A stretch of DNA of 64,000 bases from Glycocaulis sp. (GCA_022565665.1 JAIUMI010000002.1:207060-271059); one strand, 5' to 3'. Positions 10,108 through 18,776 are shown, counted from the first letter of the stretch. Notes: a model not told the origin generated them from the letters alone. Made by a program: numbers and translations.

Positions 10108-10163
10108 CGGTGCGGCGCTGCGCCCGCTTGCGGATGATCGATCCTCAGACTAGGTGAACCCCC

Positions 10164-10895
10164 ATGTGGAGCGCCTTTGCCAATCCTGAGCGTTTTGAGC
10201 GTCTGGCCGCGCGGCTGGTGCCGTGGTTCGGCTGGGGCGCGGTGATCCTGTTTGCCATTGGCCTGCCCTGGGCGCTGATCATTTCACCCCCGGACTATCA
10301 GCAGGGTGACACGGTGCGCATCATGTATGTGCACGTGCCATCGGCCTGGCTCTCCATGGCCGCTTATGCGGGGCTGGGCGGGGCAAGCTTTGTCTACTTC
10401 ATCTGGCGGCACAATGTCGCGGATCTGGCCGCGCAAGCGCTCGCGCCCATCGGGGCCGTATTTGCCTTCCTGACGCTTGCCACCGGATCGCTCTGGGGCC
10501 GGCCCATGTGGGGGACGTGGTGGGAATGGGATGCGCGCCTGACCTCCATGCTGGTCCTGTTCCTTCTCTATCTCGGATACATGGCGCTCAGAGCCGCCAT
10601 CGAGGATGAACGCCTGGCCGCACGGGCTGGCGCGATCCTCGCCATGGCGGGCCTCATCAATCTGCCGATCATCAAATTCTCCGTGGACTGGTGGAATACG
10701 CTGCATCAGCCTGCGAGCGTCATCCGCCTTGATGGCCCGACCATTCATGCCAGCCAGCTCTGGCCGCTTCTGGTGATGGCGCTGGCCTTCACCGCGCTGA
10801 TGACCGCGCTCGTCTTCATGAATGTGCGCAATATGAGCCTTGCAAGACGTGCCGAGGCCCGCGCCCGGCGCAAGATTGAAGGGGGAGAGGGCTGA
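10164..10895 (+). CDS. ccmC: heme transporter CcmC
   Basis: Inner-membrane heme-handling protein (243 aa) that loads heme onto CcmE. The tryptophan-rich WWD-type motif WGTWWEWDARLTS is present near residue 115. The two heme-binding histidine contexts, HVPSAWLSM and WNTLHQPAS, flank it. About six membrane segments are seen. It starts after the repeat island, with its own ATG in a short AT-richer leader, so it may have a separate promoter. Its stop overlaps the ccmD ATG (TGATG). Confidence 0.96.
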   Translation: MWSAFANPERFERLAARLVPWFGWGAVILFAIGLPWALIISPPDYQQGDTVRIMYVHVPSAWLSMAAYAGLGGASFVYFIWRHNVADLAAQALAPIGAVFAFLTLATGSLWGRPMWGTWWEWDARLTSMLVLFLLYLGYMALRAAIEDERLAARAGAILAMAGLINLPIIKFSVDWWNTLHQPASVIRLDGPTIHASQLWPLLVMALAFTALMTALVFMNVRNMSLARRAEARARRKIEGGEG

Positions 10896-11050
10896 TGGCC
10901 GAATTTCTCTCCATGGGCGGCTATGCGGTGTTTGTCTGGGGCAGTTATGGCCTCACGCTTGGCGGCGTCGCGCTGATCGTGTGGCTGGCCGCACGCCAGC
11001 GGGCAAAAGCCAAAGCCTGGCAGGCCATGACAGGCGAGGACCAGCCATGA
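10895..11050 (+). CDS. ccmD: heme exporter protein CcmD (small)
   Basis: 51-aa protein MAEFLSMGGYAVFVWGSYG..., with one membrane segment (about residues 10-34) followed by a basic cytoplasmic tail rich in Arg/Lys. This is exactly the CcmD plan, in the expected position between ccmC and ccmG. It stabilises the CcmABC-CcmE complex in known systems. Both ends overlap neighbours: the ATG overlaps the ccmC stop and its TGA overlaps the ccmG ATG (ATGA). Confidence 0.92.
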   Translation: MAEFLSMGGYAVFVWGSYGLTLGGVALIVWLAARQRAKAKAWQAMTGEDQP

Positions 11051-11598
11051 ATCGTATCGTGCTCTGGGCGCCACTGGCCTCAATCGCCGTATTGCTGGCG
11101 GTATTCGCGATTGCGCTTCTGGCCCGGCCCGAAGGCACGCCCGGCGATCCGATGACGGGCCGGGAAGTGCCGCCCATGGCGCTGCAACCTGTCAGCCCGG
11201 ACTTCGTGTTCTTCGATCCGGGGACGATTGAAGGCCCTTACGTGCTGAATATCTGGGCGAGCTGGTGCGCGCCCTGCCGGATCGAGCATCCGTTACTGAC
11301 CGAGCTGTCGCAGAGCGGTATTCCGATACACGGCATCACCTATGCCGACCGGCCGGAAAACAGCCGCGCCTTCCTGCAGCAGCTCGGCAATCCCTTCACC
11401 TCGCTCGCCAGCGATCCTGACCGGCGGGCCTCGCTTGATCTGGGTGTCACCGGCGCGCCGGAAACCTTCGTGGTGGATGGTAATGGCGTGATCCGCGCGC
11501 GCTGGCGCGGGGCAATCACCGAGACGATCTGGGAGCGGCACATGGCCCCGGCCTGGCGGGCCGCCAGCCGGGAATGGGACGAGCGGGCGGGGAGCTGA
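11047..11598 (+). CDS. ccmG: thiol:disulfide interchange protein CcmG/DsbE
   Basis: Membrane-anchored periplasmic thioredoxin-like protein (183 aa) that reduces apocytochrome c cysteines before heme attachment. It has an uncleaved N-terminal anchor (residues about 5-26) and the redox motif WCAPC at residues 73-77 in NIWASWCAPCRIEHP. A cis-proline region GVTGAPETFVVD is also present. The start at 11047 lies inside the ccmD stop. This ends the visible ccm cluster; ccmE, ccmF and ccmH are not in the window. Confidence 0.95.
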   Translation: MNRIVLWAPLASIAVLLAVFAIALLARPEGTPGDPMTGREVPPMALQPVSPDFVFFDPGTIEGPYVLNIWASWCAPCRIEHPLLTELSQSGIPIHGITYADRPENSRAFLQQLGNPFTSLASDPDRRASLDLGVTGAPETFVVDGNGVIRARWRGAITETIWERHMAPAWRAASREWDERAGS

Positions 11599-11614
11599 AG
11601 CACGGTCCGGCCAG

Positions 11615-12127
11615 CTACTTCTTCTTTTTCTTCTTCTTTTTCTTGTCCTTGCCGTCCTTCTTGGACTTCTTGGCCTTCGGATCGGCCTCCGGGTCGAGCG
11701 CCCGGGAAATGCGCATCAGCGCCTCGACGAAATTGGCCCGCTTGTTCTTCGGCAGAGCCGACAGGATGGCTTCATCGGCCGCTGCAGCGCCCGCAATCGC
11801 GGTAGCGTAGAGCGCCCGGCCCTCATCGGTCAGCTTGACGGCATTGGCCCGGGCATCACCGGGCGCGCGTTCGCGTGCAACGAGCCCTTTCGTGGCCATG
11901 CGGCTGACCAGCTCTGCAAGGGTGGACCGGTCGATTCCGGTGCGCTGGACAAGAGCGGTCTGGGTCTGTCCGTCTTCCTCGCTCAGCGCGCTAAGGAGCG
12001 CAAACTGGCGCTGGGTGATCTCCACCCCGCCTGTCGCGGTCGAGAACTGCTCGGACGCAAACTGCTGCGCACGGTGAAGGAGCTGGCCGGGCGAGGCGGC
12101 GAGGTCGAAAGACTTGCTTTCAGCCAT
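11615..12127 (-). CDS. MarR family transcriptional regulator with C-terminal polylysine tail
   Basis: 170-aa winged-helix regulator. The MarR core covers residues about 15-145: TQRQFALLSAL, the recognition helix area QTALVQRTGIDRSTLAELVSRM, and the wing GLVARERAPGDARANAVKLT. After residue about 148 comes a highly basic tail, ending in nine consecutive lysines. This is not part of the normal MarR fold and could give non-specific DNA or envelope contact. It is divergent from the NUDIX gene and faces an inverted-repeat candidate operator. Effector unknown. Confidence 0.88.
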   Translation of the reverse strand: MAESKSFDLAASPGQLLHRAQQFASEQFSTATGGVEITQRQFALLSALSEEDGQTQTALVQRTGIDRSTLAELVSRMATKGLVARERAPGDARANAVKLTDEGRALYATAIAGAAAADEAILSALPKNKRANFVEALMRISRALDPEADPKAKKSKKDGKDKKKKKKKKK

Positions 12128-12178
12128 AACTTTCCCTTCATCCGATGACTGACCTTTCTTTAACCTACACCCGAAATG

Positions 12179-12208
12179 TATCGGTTCAATGTCAGAACCT
12201 TCCCGATA
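12179..12208. promoter_or_regulatory. candidate MarR operator (nested inverted repeats)
   Basis: An outer pair TATCGG (12179-12184) / CCGATA (12203-12208) encloses an inner pair GGTTC (12183-12187) / GAACC (12195-12199). It lies between the divergent marR and NUDIX starts, where an autoregulatory site is expected. Binding is inferred from symmetry and position only. Confidence 0.35.
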
Positions 12209-12248
12209 CGGATTGTGGTATTATGGCCGCGTTTCCCAGGAGATGGTG

Positions 12249-12788
12249 ATGCCCCCAGCCAAGCCCGACTTCCACGCCGCGATCCCCGAAGGCGATAACC
12301 GGGAACGGCGCATCTGCTCCACATGCGGATTCATCGACTATGTGAACCCGAAAATCGTGGCAGGCGCGGTCGTCACCGATTGGGAGGGGCGGGTGCTGAT
12401 GTGCCGGCGCGCGATAGAGCCGCGCTCCGGATTCTGGACGCTGCCCGCCGGCTTCATGGAACAGGGCGAAAGCGTGGAAGAGGCCGCCGTGCGCGAAGCC
12501 TGGGAGGAGGCCCGCGCGCGCATCGAGATCACCGATATTCTCGGCGTTTATTCCGTGCCCCGGATTTCACAGGTGCAGATCTTCTTCCGCGCAAGGCTGA
12601 TGGAGCCCGCCATCAGTGCGGGTCCGGAGAGCCTGGAAGTCGGATTCTTCGCGCTGGATGCGGTGCCGGAAGACGAACTGGCCTTCCCGTCGGTACGCTG
12701 GGCGCTGGATGATCATATGGCCCGGCTGGGCCAGCAGCGCCCCGCCGCGGCTCTGCGCACCCAAACGAAAACCATCACGCCTTACTGA
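12249..12788 (+). CDS. NUDIX hydrolase with short zinc-ribbon-like N-terminus
   Basis: 179-aa hydrolase expected to act on a nucleoside diphosphate linked to another moiety (ADP-ribose-like class). The N-terminal RICSTCGFIDYVNPK carries one CxxC pair typical of the zinc-ribbon subfamily. The NUDIX box is seen as GFMEQGESVEEAAVREAWEE: catalytic Glu residues are intact, but the glycine normally after EEx is Arg (EEARA). ATG 12249 is preferred because AGGAG lies 6 nt before it; an ATG at 12243 is too close to that site and a start at 12189 has none. Confidence 0.88.
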   Translation: MPPAKPDFHAAIPEGDNRERRICSTCGFIDYVNPKIVAGAVVTDWEGRVLMCRRAIEPRSGFWTLPAGFMEQGESVEEAAVREAWEEARARIEITDILGVYSVPRISQVQIFFRARLMEPAISAGPESLEVGFFALDAVPEDELAFPSVRWALDDHMARLGQQRPAAALRTQTKTITPY

Positions 12789-12790
12789 GC

Positions 12791-13924
12791 TTAGAGTCCC
12801 TCATAGGCCGCATTGATCAGGCGTACGGCGCGTTCGTCACCCACCAGCACGTCCATCTGCCGGTTCATGACATAGGCGCCGGACAGGCCTGTCACCGGGT
12901 CTGCAAAGGCGCATGAGCCGCCAAAGCCGTAATGGCCGACCGCGCTCGGTTCCGGCCCGAACCAGCCGCTATCACGGTTCACATTCACGCCCGCGCCAAA
13001 GGCGATGTCGAAGGGCAGGACCCGATCCTCGCCTTCCACCCGTATCGCCATTGCCTCTTTCACGACCGCTTCGCTGATCAGGCGCTCCCCGCGCAAGAGC
13101 CCGCCCGTGGCGAAGACGCTCATCAGCTCAGCAAGACCACGCGCCGTGGCGTGGGCGTTGGCGGCGGGAAACTCGGCCGTGCGCCATTCGGCTGGGCCTC
13201 TGCGCCCGGGCGAGGACCAGGGTTTGAGGAAGGCGGCTTCCTTCTCGGCGTTGATCTTGCCCAGATGCGGGGCGCGCGGCGGCAATACATGCTCGCCCGC
13301 CCGGCCATGCTCGGCCTCGGGAAGGCCGATCCAGACATCAATGCCGCGCGGTCCGGCGATAATGTCTTTCAGGAGCTGACCCACGGTGCGCCCTTGCGGT
13401 TCGGCGCGGCGGACCGCGCCATCCGCCAGAAAGCCGAACGTTATCGGGTGATAGCCGGAGCCCTCACCCAGAGGCCACATGGGCGCCATGGCGGCAAGAC
13501 GCGCCTCGATGAGATCGCGGTCAAACCAGTCACCCGGCTCCATCTGGTCTGTGATGCCCGGCAGGCCCGCCTGATGGGAAAGGGCCTCGGCGAATGTGAC
13601 CCCCGCCTTGCCTGCCGCGCCAAATTCCGGCCAGAGCGAGGCGAGCGGCGTGTCGTAGGACAGCCAGCCCTGATCGACGGCATAGGCGGTCACCAGCGCC
13701 GTGATCGCCTTGCCGGTGGAGAAGACCGGGATCAGCGTATCGGCCTGCCAGTCGCGCTCGCGCTTGCGGTCGGCATGGCCAGCATAAATGTCGATCAGCT
13801 TTTCGCCGTGCCGGTAGAGCGCGAAGGCCGCACCGATCTCGTTGCCGCCTGCGAAATTGGCCTCAAACGCGTCTGCAACCGCGTCAAAGCCGGGGGCAAT
13901 GGTGCCTTGGATGTCTATGGTCAT
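12791..13924 (-). CDS. serine hydrolase, class C beta-lactamase/EstB-like esterase family
   Basis: 377-aa protein of the beta-lactamase-related (PF00144) family. The nucleophile motif SxxK is Ser69-Thr-Gly-Lys72 in PVFSTGKAIT. A second-motif tyrosine lies in GYHPITFGFLADG. The C-terminal HYGFGGSCAFADP replaces the usual KTG-like strand with an HxG-type motif seen in esterases. No signal peptide is visible, so it is probably cytoplasmic and more likely an esterase than an antibiotic-degrading enzyme. It ends 2 nt from the convergent NUDIX gene and starts 11 nt after pdxY. Confidence 0.85.
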   Translation of the reverse strand: MTIDIQGTIAPGFDAVADAFEANFAGGNEIGAAFALYRHGEKLIDIYAGHADRKRERDWQADTLIPVFSTGKAITALVTAYAVDQGWLSYDTPLASLWPEFGAAGKAGVTFAEALSHQAGLPGITDQMEPGDWFDRDLIEARLAAMAPMWPLGEGSGYHPITFGFLADGAVRRAEPQGRTVGQLLKDIIAGPRGIDVWIGLPEAEHGRAGEHVLPPRAPHLGKINAEKEAAFLKPWSSPGRRGPAEWRTAEFPAANAHATARGLAELMSVFATGGLLRGERLISEAVVKEAMAIRVEGEDRVLPFDIAFGAGVNVNRDSGWFGPEPSAVGHYGFGGSCAFADPVTGLSGAYVMNRQMDVLVGDERAVRLINAAYEGL

Positions 13925-13935
13925 GGAAACTGGCC

Positions 13936-14757
13936 CTAGCCCGCTGCCTTCGTCTGATCAAGTGCCTCCATGATCAGATCCTCCGCTCCTGCGGCGAGTG
14001 TGCGGCGGATCACGCGGTCGCAGACCTGCGCCAGATGCCCGGCCATCGGCTCGAACCCCATGCCGCCAAGCCGGGCTGTTAGGGCTTCGGCGGCGAGAAG
14101 GTCGCCCGTGCCGTGCGGCACGCCCTCAAGCCTGTCCACCTCGCTGGTGACCACCGCGTTGCCATCCACTGCGACCACAGCCAGACGCCCCGGCCCGGCG
14201 GGCACCGAAGTGGCGATGACCGGCTTGTTCAGGGTGCGGGCCGCAACCGCCGCCTCATCCGGGCGGGCAGCAGACCGGCCCGCCAGAAAGGCCAGCTCGA
14301 ACGCATTGGGTGTGAGACAGTCCGCCAGCGGCACCAGACGAAGTTTGAGCGCCTGCGCGGTATCCGGGTGGATATAAAGCCCGTGCGCACTGCCATCGGG
14401 CACACCATCCCCGCAGATCGGATCAACCAGTACGAAGATGCCGGGCGCGCGCTCGCGCCCGCCTTCAATGAAACGCGCGGCCGCCTCCACCTGTGCGGGA
14501 GAGGCGAAATAGCCGGTCAGTATGGCGGTACAGGCGTCTATACTGCCGGAGCGGAGCAGTCCGTCGAGCGCACTCTGGAACACATCATCACTTACCGCCC
14601 CGCCACCGGGCGCGCCGAGTCCCGGATGGCGGCCGAACACTACCGTGGGCACATGGGCAGGGGTGAAGCCTGCCCGCGAGAGCACATGCGCACTCACCCC
14701 GCCGCCGACCCGGCTGCCGGCGACCAGCGAGCTGAGAACAATGATGGTCTTGTCCAT
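13936..14757 (-). CDS. pdxY: pyridoxal kinase
   Basis: 273-aa kinase of the ribokinase-like PdxK/PdxY/ThiD superfamily, phosphorylating pyridoxal in the B6 salvage pathway. It begins MDKTIIVLSSLVAGSRVGGG, with the family's SxVAxGxVG-type substrate loop. It carries the phosphate-binding and catalytic motif PHGTGDLLAAE, with the Asp base, near residue 230, and VDPICGDG upstream. It lies between the lipoprotein gene (8-nt gap) and the esterase gene (11-nt gap), so all three are likely one transcript. Gene symbol chosen by overall resemblance; pdxK is the alternative. Confidence 0.82.
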   Translation of the reverse strand: MDKTIIVLSSLVAGSRVGGGVSAHVLSRAGFTPAHVPTVVFGRHPGLGAPGGGAVSDDVFQSALDGLLRSGSIDACTAILTGYFASPAQVEAAARFIEGGRERAPGIFVLVDPICGDGVPDGSAHGLYIHPDTAQALKLRLVPLADCLTPNAFELAFLAGRSAARPDEAAVAARTLNKPVIATSVPAGPGRLAVVAVDGNAVVTSEVDRLEGVPHGTGDLLAAEALTARLGGMGFEPMAGHLAQVCDRVIRRTLAAGAEDLIMEALDQTKAAG

Positions 14758-14765
14758 TGCGACGG

Positions 14766-16271
14766 TCAGTTCGCCCGTTCCACACGGACCGAGAGGCCCA
14801 GCCGGTCAATATCGAAATCCCCCGACGGGCTGGTCAGCGTGTTCATCGGAACCGGCGCAGGCGGATCGAGGGTGAGCACCAGACTGCCCCCGTCACGGAC
14901 AAACTCCGATAGGGGCATGGCGATGGCGTTCAGGAAGCTGCGTGGCACTTCGCGCGGAGCGGCTGACAGGCCCAGCGTGACAAGGGCGGAGGCCTGCAGC
15001 CGCGCCTGAGCCGGGTTCATCCCCAGCATGGCACCATAGGCGGTGAAGCTGCGTTCCAGCAGGGACTGGTCCTCCAGCCGCATTTCGAAACTGTGCAGCA
15101 GCAGGTGGCGGTCAAGCCCTTCCATCACGGCATCGCCGGTCTTGCCGGCGGCCTGTGCGGCCGCTACCGCCTCGCCATAGGCGGCGACACCGGAAATCTC
15201 CTGCCGGAAATCCAGCGTCAGCCCGTCACGCCAGATGAAGCGGTTGGTGTTCTGGGTACGGGCAGTATCGCTTGCCGGATCATAGATCGAGTCGGATTCC
15301 AGGCTGAGCACCACGTCCTCATAGCCGAGAAAGGCCAGCGCACCCTCGATCTGGGCCCCGGCATCGCTATTGCGCTGAGCGGACAGGGTAAGCTCGGGCA
15401 TGTGGATGCGGGTGCGGGTGCCCTCGCGCACATCGCTGACATCGACCCGGAAGGTTTCCATCGCGAAGGCAAGTCCGCTGGCCGTGCCCGCCAGCCCGTC
15501 AAGCCGCAGGGCGCGGTAAAAGTCCGCCGGGTTGGCCGATACGGCAAGATTGAGCGGATTGGCCGCCTCGCCCGCCACAAGGGCAGCGATGAAGCGCGCG
15601 CCTGCGCCATCAATACGGGCCTGTTCGATCGCCAGTTCCAGCGGTTCATCCCCATGGGACTCCATCCGTAGCCCCTCGATACGCGCGCTTTCCAGCCCGT
15701 CGGCATCCAGCTGTTCCAGAATGATGGCCCCGGCCTGCATGACCCCGTCGAACTCGCCGCCCGACAGGGAGAACCCCGTCAGGGAGAGTTCGCGGAAGCT
15801 ATAGGCGTCCAGATTGCCTGCCAGATCGGGCAGCGCAGCCTCCTCAACGGTGAAAGACGCCGCCACGGAGCGGGACAGTTCCGGCCCCGGCCGGTCGATC
15901 ACCAGGCGTTCAAAACGCGCCTCAGCCCCGTCTTCGCTAGGCAGGGTGCCGTTCTCCAGCACCAGCCTGTCAAACCGGACGATCCCGTCCTCAAGGCGCG
16001 GGGCAGCAATTTCCATCGCGTCTGCGGTGATGACCAGCTCACCGGCCTCATCCAGCACAAGCGAGAAACCGGTGAAGCGGTAGATACCCCCGGAGAAGCT
16101 GCGTTCCTCCCAGCTGGCCCGGCCCGGCTCCTCAAGGCCTAGCAGAGCCGCGCCTTCAGCCGCCTCGTCGGCGGTGACGCGCGTGGGCTGGGGCGCATCG
16201 GTCCGCTCTCCGCATGCGGCCAGCAACAGCGCGGCAAGGGCGCACAGCACACTCGTGCGAACAAACAGCAT
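14766..16271 (-). CDS. large predicted lipoprotein of unknown function
   Basis: 501 aa. The N-terminus MLFVRTSVLCALAALLLAAC has a clear lipobox with Cys20, so it should be lipid-anchored in the envelope. The rest is acidic and built of alternating strand-like segments such as RFDRLVLENGTL, FRELSLTGFSLSGG and IEGLRMESHGDEPLELAIEQ. Their recurring layer-like spacing resembles repeated beta layers, as in bacterial AsmA/DUF945-like proteins; this resemblance is only an impression. No catalytic motif was recognised. It is first of a three-gene run with pdxY and the esterase. The start is the ATG at 16271, just before the lipoprotein signal; an upstream in-frame start at 16310 is less likely. Confidence 0.75.
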   Translation of the reverse strand: MLFVRTSVLCALAALLLAACGERTDAPQPTRVTADEAAEGAALLGLEEPGRASWEERSFSGGIYRFTGFSLVLDEAGELVITADAMEIAAPRLEDGIVRFDRLVLENGTLPSEDGAEARFERLVIDRPGPELSRSVAASFTVEEAALPDLAGNLDAYSFRELSLTGFSLSGGEFDGVMQAGAIILEQLDADGLESARIEGLRMESHGDEPLELAIEQARIDGAGARFIAALVAGEAANPLNLAVSANPADFYRALRLDGLAGTASGLAFAMETFRVDVSDVREGTRTRIHMPELTLSAQRNSDAGAQIEGALAFLGYEDVVLSLESDSIYDPASDTARTQNTNRFIWRDGLTLDFRQEISGVAAYGEAVAAAQAAGKTGDAVMEGLDRHLLLHSFEMRLEDQSLLERSFTAYGAMLGMNPAQARLQASALVTLGLSAAPREVPRSFLNAIAMPLSEFVRDGGSLVLTLDPPAPVPMNTLTSPSGDFDIDRLGLSVRVERAN

Positions 16272-16355
16272 GGACAGCTCTCTCCGTGAAATCTTGCAGC
16301 CTTGCTGCAACCCTAGCCGCTCGCCCGTTGAGGGGCGAGTCCCGCAACGCCGCGA

Positions 16356-18374
16356 TCAGTCGCCCGACTGCCCCGGCAGGCGCGCCAGAAGCCCCGCAAT
16401 CGGGTCATCCCCCGCTGCCGGCTCGTCCGTTGCAGCCTCGTCCGGCGTGCCGGCCACTTCTGAAGGCGGCGGGGCAAACAGGGTCTCATCTTCCAGCGCC
16501 GCGAGCAGGCCGGCCAGCCGGTCAGGATCCGGCGCGGGCGGTGTAGCGGCATCACCCGGCGGGGCAATCACCGGCGCAGCAGCAATGAAGCTGGAGAAGA
16601 TGCGGGCAGGGCCTGTACCGCCAGAGCCCGCCTCGGTCGGCCGGTTATCATCATTGCCGGTCCACACCACGGCCGTCAGGCCATCCGTCCAACCGGCAAA
16701 CCAGGCATCGCGGAAGCTGTTGGTGGTGCCGGTCTTGCCGCGCACCTCCCGGCCGGGCACGGCGGCCGCCCGGCCCGTGCCATAGCGCACCGTGGCGGCG
16801 AATATCTGGTCCATCTCGGCAACAACACGCGCGGCCAGAACAACCGGGCCCTGCGTCTCCTCATACTGCCAGACCAGCTCGCCCGATGGTGTTTCCAGCC
16901 GGGTCACAGCATGGGCCTGCACGCTGCGCCCCCCGTTCATGAACGGCACATAGGCGCGGGCAAGTTCCAGAGGTGTCACCTCATAGGCGCCCAGCGTCAG
17001 CGCATAGGTGTTTTCCATCGGGCTTTCCACGCCGAGGCGGCGCGCCGTGCGCATCACATAGGCCCGCCCCGTGGCCTCTGCGAGCTGGACCGCGATGGAG
17101 TTGGAGGAGCGGGCAAAGGCGCGCTCCAGCGTCATCTCGCCCTCATACCGGTTTTCCCAGTTGGCGGGAGACCAGTTCCCGTAGCTGACCGGCTGATCGG
17201 TCATCATATCGGCGGGCGACCAGCCGGCCTCGAAGGCAGAGGCATAGACAAAGGGCTTGAAAGCAGAACCCGGCTGGCGGCGGGCCTGCGTGGTGCGGTT
17301 GAAGGGCGAGCGCGTGTAGTCGGTCCCGCCCGCCATGGCCGCGATCCCGCCCTGCCCGTCCAGCGCCACGACCGCGCCATTGCCCGCACCGCGCGCGATA
17401 TCAGGATCTGCAAGCCCGCTGGCAAGGGCCCGTTCCGCCGCGCGCTGCACCTCCACATCCAGCGTGGTGCGCACTACCAGATCGCCTTGATAGTCCGGCG
17501 CGTAACGGGCCAGAATGGCGCGCACCTCGGTGGAGGCGTGATCGGCAAACCAGCCCGCGCCGGGGCTGGACGAACCGCGCGACACCCGGATTGGAGCGGA
17601 GGCGGCGGCATGGCGTTCGGCCTCCGTGATGCGTCCGGTGGCCAGCATCAGGTCCAGCACGACGGTGGCCCGCACGGCGGCACGCGTCGTGTCATTGGCC
17701 GGAGAATAGCGCGAGGGGGCTTTCAGAAGGCCCGCCAGCAGGGCGGCCTCGCCGATATCAAGCTCATGCACGCCCTTGCCGAAATAGCGCCGCGAGGCGT
17801 TCTCCGCCCCCCACGCACCTGCGCCGAAATAGACGCGGTTGAGATAGAGGGCGAGGATCTCGTCCTTGGAAAAGCGCGCTTCCAGCCAGAAGGCGAGCAT
17901 CATTTCCTGCGCCTTGCGGCGCATCGTCCGGTCTGGCGTGAGGAACAGATTCTTGGCCAGCTGCTGGGTGATGGTGGAACCGCCCTGCACCACCCGGCCT
18001 GCGCGCAGATTGGCCAGCGCCGCGCGCGTGGTGCCGATCAGATCGATCCCGAAATGGCTGTAGAAGCGGCGGTCTTCCACCGCCAGCACGGCATCTGTCA
18101 GCGCCTCGGGCAGGCTGTCTGCCGTGATCACCGCACCTGCCGTGCCGCCCCTGCGGGCGATGACCCGGCCCTCACGGTCGAGAAAGGTCATCGAGCCACT
18201 GGCCGGGGCCATGACGAGGGTGGAGGTGTCGGGCAGGTCGCGCGCCAGATGGATCAGCACTGCGCCTGCCGCGAGCGCGGCCAGCACGCACAGACCCGCC
18301 GCCAGCCGCACCAGGCGGGGCCAGAGGGCGCGTTTGCGCGGCGCGCGGCCGACAGGGATGCGAATGGAGCTCAT
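16356..18374 (-). CDS. class A penicillin-binding protein (PBP1 family transglycosylase/transpeptidase)
   Basis: 672-aa bifunctional peptidoglycan synthase. A cytoplasmic basic stretch and one membrane anchor (about residues 20-42) come first. The GT51 transglycosylase domain has EDRRFYSHFGID with the catalytic Glu and GGSTITQQLAKNLF. The transpeptidase domain has SxxK as QPGSAFKPF, SxN as RSSNS and KTG as KTGTTNSFRDAWFAGW. It ends with an acidic Pro-rich tail. The ATG at 18374 directly precedes the basic anchor region; a longer frame up to 18548 has no family features. Confidence 0.93.
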   Translation of the reverse strand: MSSIRIPVGRAPRKRALWPRLVRLAAGLCVLAALAAGAVLIHLARDLPDTSTLVMAPASGSMTFLDREGRVIARRGGTAGAVITADSLPEALTDAVLAVEDRRFYSHFGIDLIGTTRAALANLRAGRVVQGGSTITQQLAKNLFLTPDRTMRRKAQEMMLAFWLEARFSKDEILALYLNRVYFGAGAWGAENASRRYFGKGVHELDIGEAALLAGLLKAPSRYSPANDTTRAAVRATVVLDLMLATGRITEAERHAAASAPIRVSRGSSSPGAGWFADHASTEVRAILARYAPDYQGDLVVRTTLDVEVQRAAERALASGLADPDIARGAGNGAVVALDGQGGIAAMAGGTDYTRSPFNRTTQARRQPGSAFKPFVYASAFEAGWSPADMMTDQPVSYGNWSPANWENRYEGEMTLERAFARSSNSIAVQLAEATGRAYVMRTARRLGVESPMENTYALTLGAYEVTPLELARAYVPFMNGGRSVQAHAVTRLETPSGELVWQYEETQGPVVLAARVVAEMDQIFAATVRYGTGRAAAVPGREVRGKTGTTNSFRDAWFAGWTDGLTAVVWTGNDDNRPTEAGSGGTGPARIFSSFIAAAPVIAPPGDAATPPAPDPDRLAGLLAALEDETLFAPPPSEVAGTPDEAATDEPAAGDDPIAGLLARLPGQSGD

Positions 18375-18526
18375 GGGCGCGATTGATCCGGGGTCAGTAC
18401 CAGTGCGCGAGCTAACCGGGTTAGCGTTAAGGCCGCGTGAACCCTGCATGCTGGCGCCGCAGGTAATCGGGCCTTGCCAGTGGGCGGCGTGGCGGTGATC
18501 ATGGGGAAAGCCAGAAGGAGCCCGGC

Positions 18527-18736
18527 ATGTCCCATCGATCACGCGCACCGCGCATTGCCACGACTCTTCTGGCCGGTCTTGCGGTCAACGTGCTTGCGGC
18601 CTGTGCCAATATTCCCGATGGCGAAACCGTCTGCCCGGAGCGCGGGCAGGGTTCGGGCAGCTGGCCCTATTGCGCCCCGTCCGATCCCGGCGGCATGCGG
18701 GATGACCGGATAAACCCGGCTGGCGGGCGCAACTGA
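18527..18736 (+). CDS. small predicted lipoprotein
   Basis: 69 aa, MSHRSRAPRIATTLLAGLAV followed by NVLAACANIPDG, giving a lipobox (LAAC) with Cys near residue 26. A good ribosome-binding site AGAAGGAG lies 7 nt upstream, supporting the start. The remaining roughly 40 residues contain two more cysteines and no known domain. The C-terminal codons around 18705-18722 resemble intergenic repeat sequence near 5460-5475 (CCGGGTTTATCCGG-like), so the tail may derive from a repeat. Confidence 0.6.
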   Translation: MSHRSRAPRIATTLLAGLAVNVLAACANIPDGETVCPERGQGSGSWPYCAPSDPGGMRDDRINPAGGRN

Positions 18737-18776
18737 TACGCAAGGCCGCCCGCACTTTTGCTGAAGGCGTCTGGCC

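Noticed and set aside
18375-18548. Longer N-terminus for the class A PBP
   Set aside because: Overlaps the start of the divergent small lipoprotein gene and lacks the basic-anchor pattern; the ATG at 18374 fits better.
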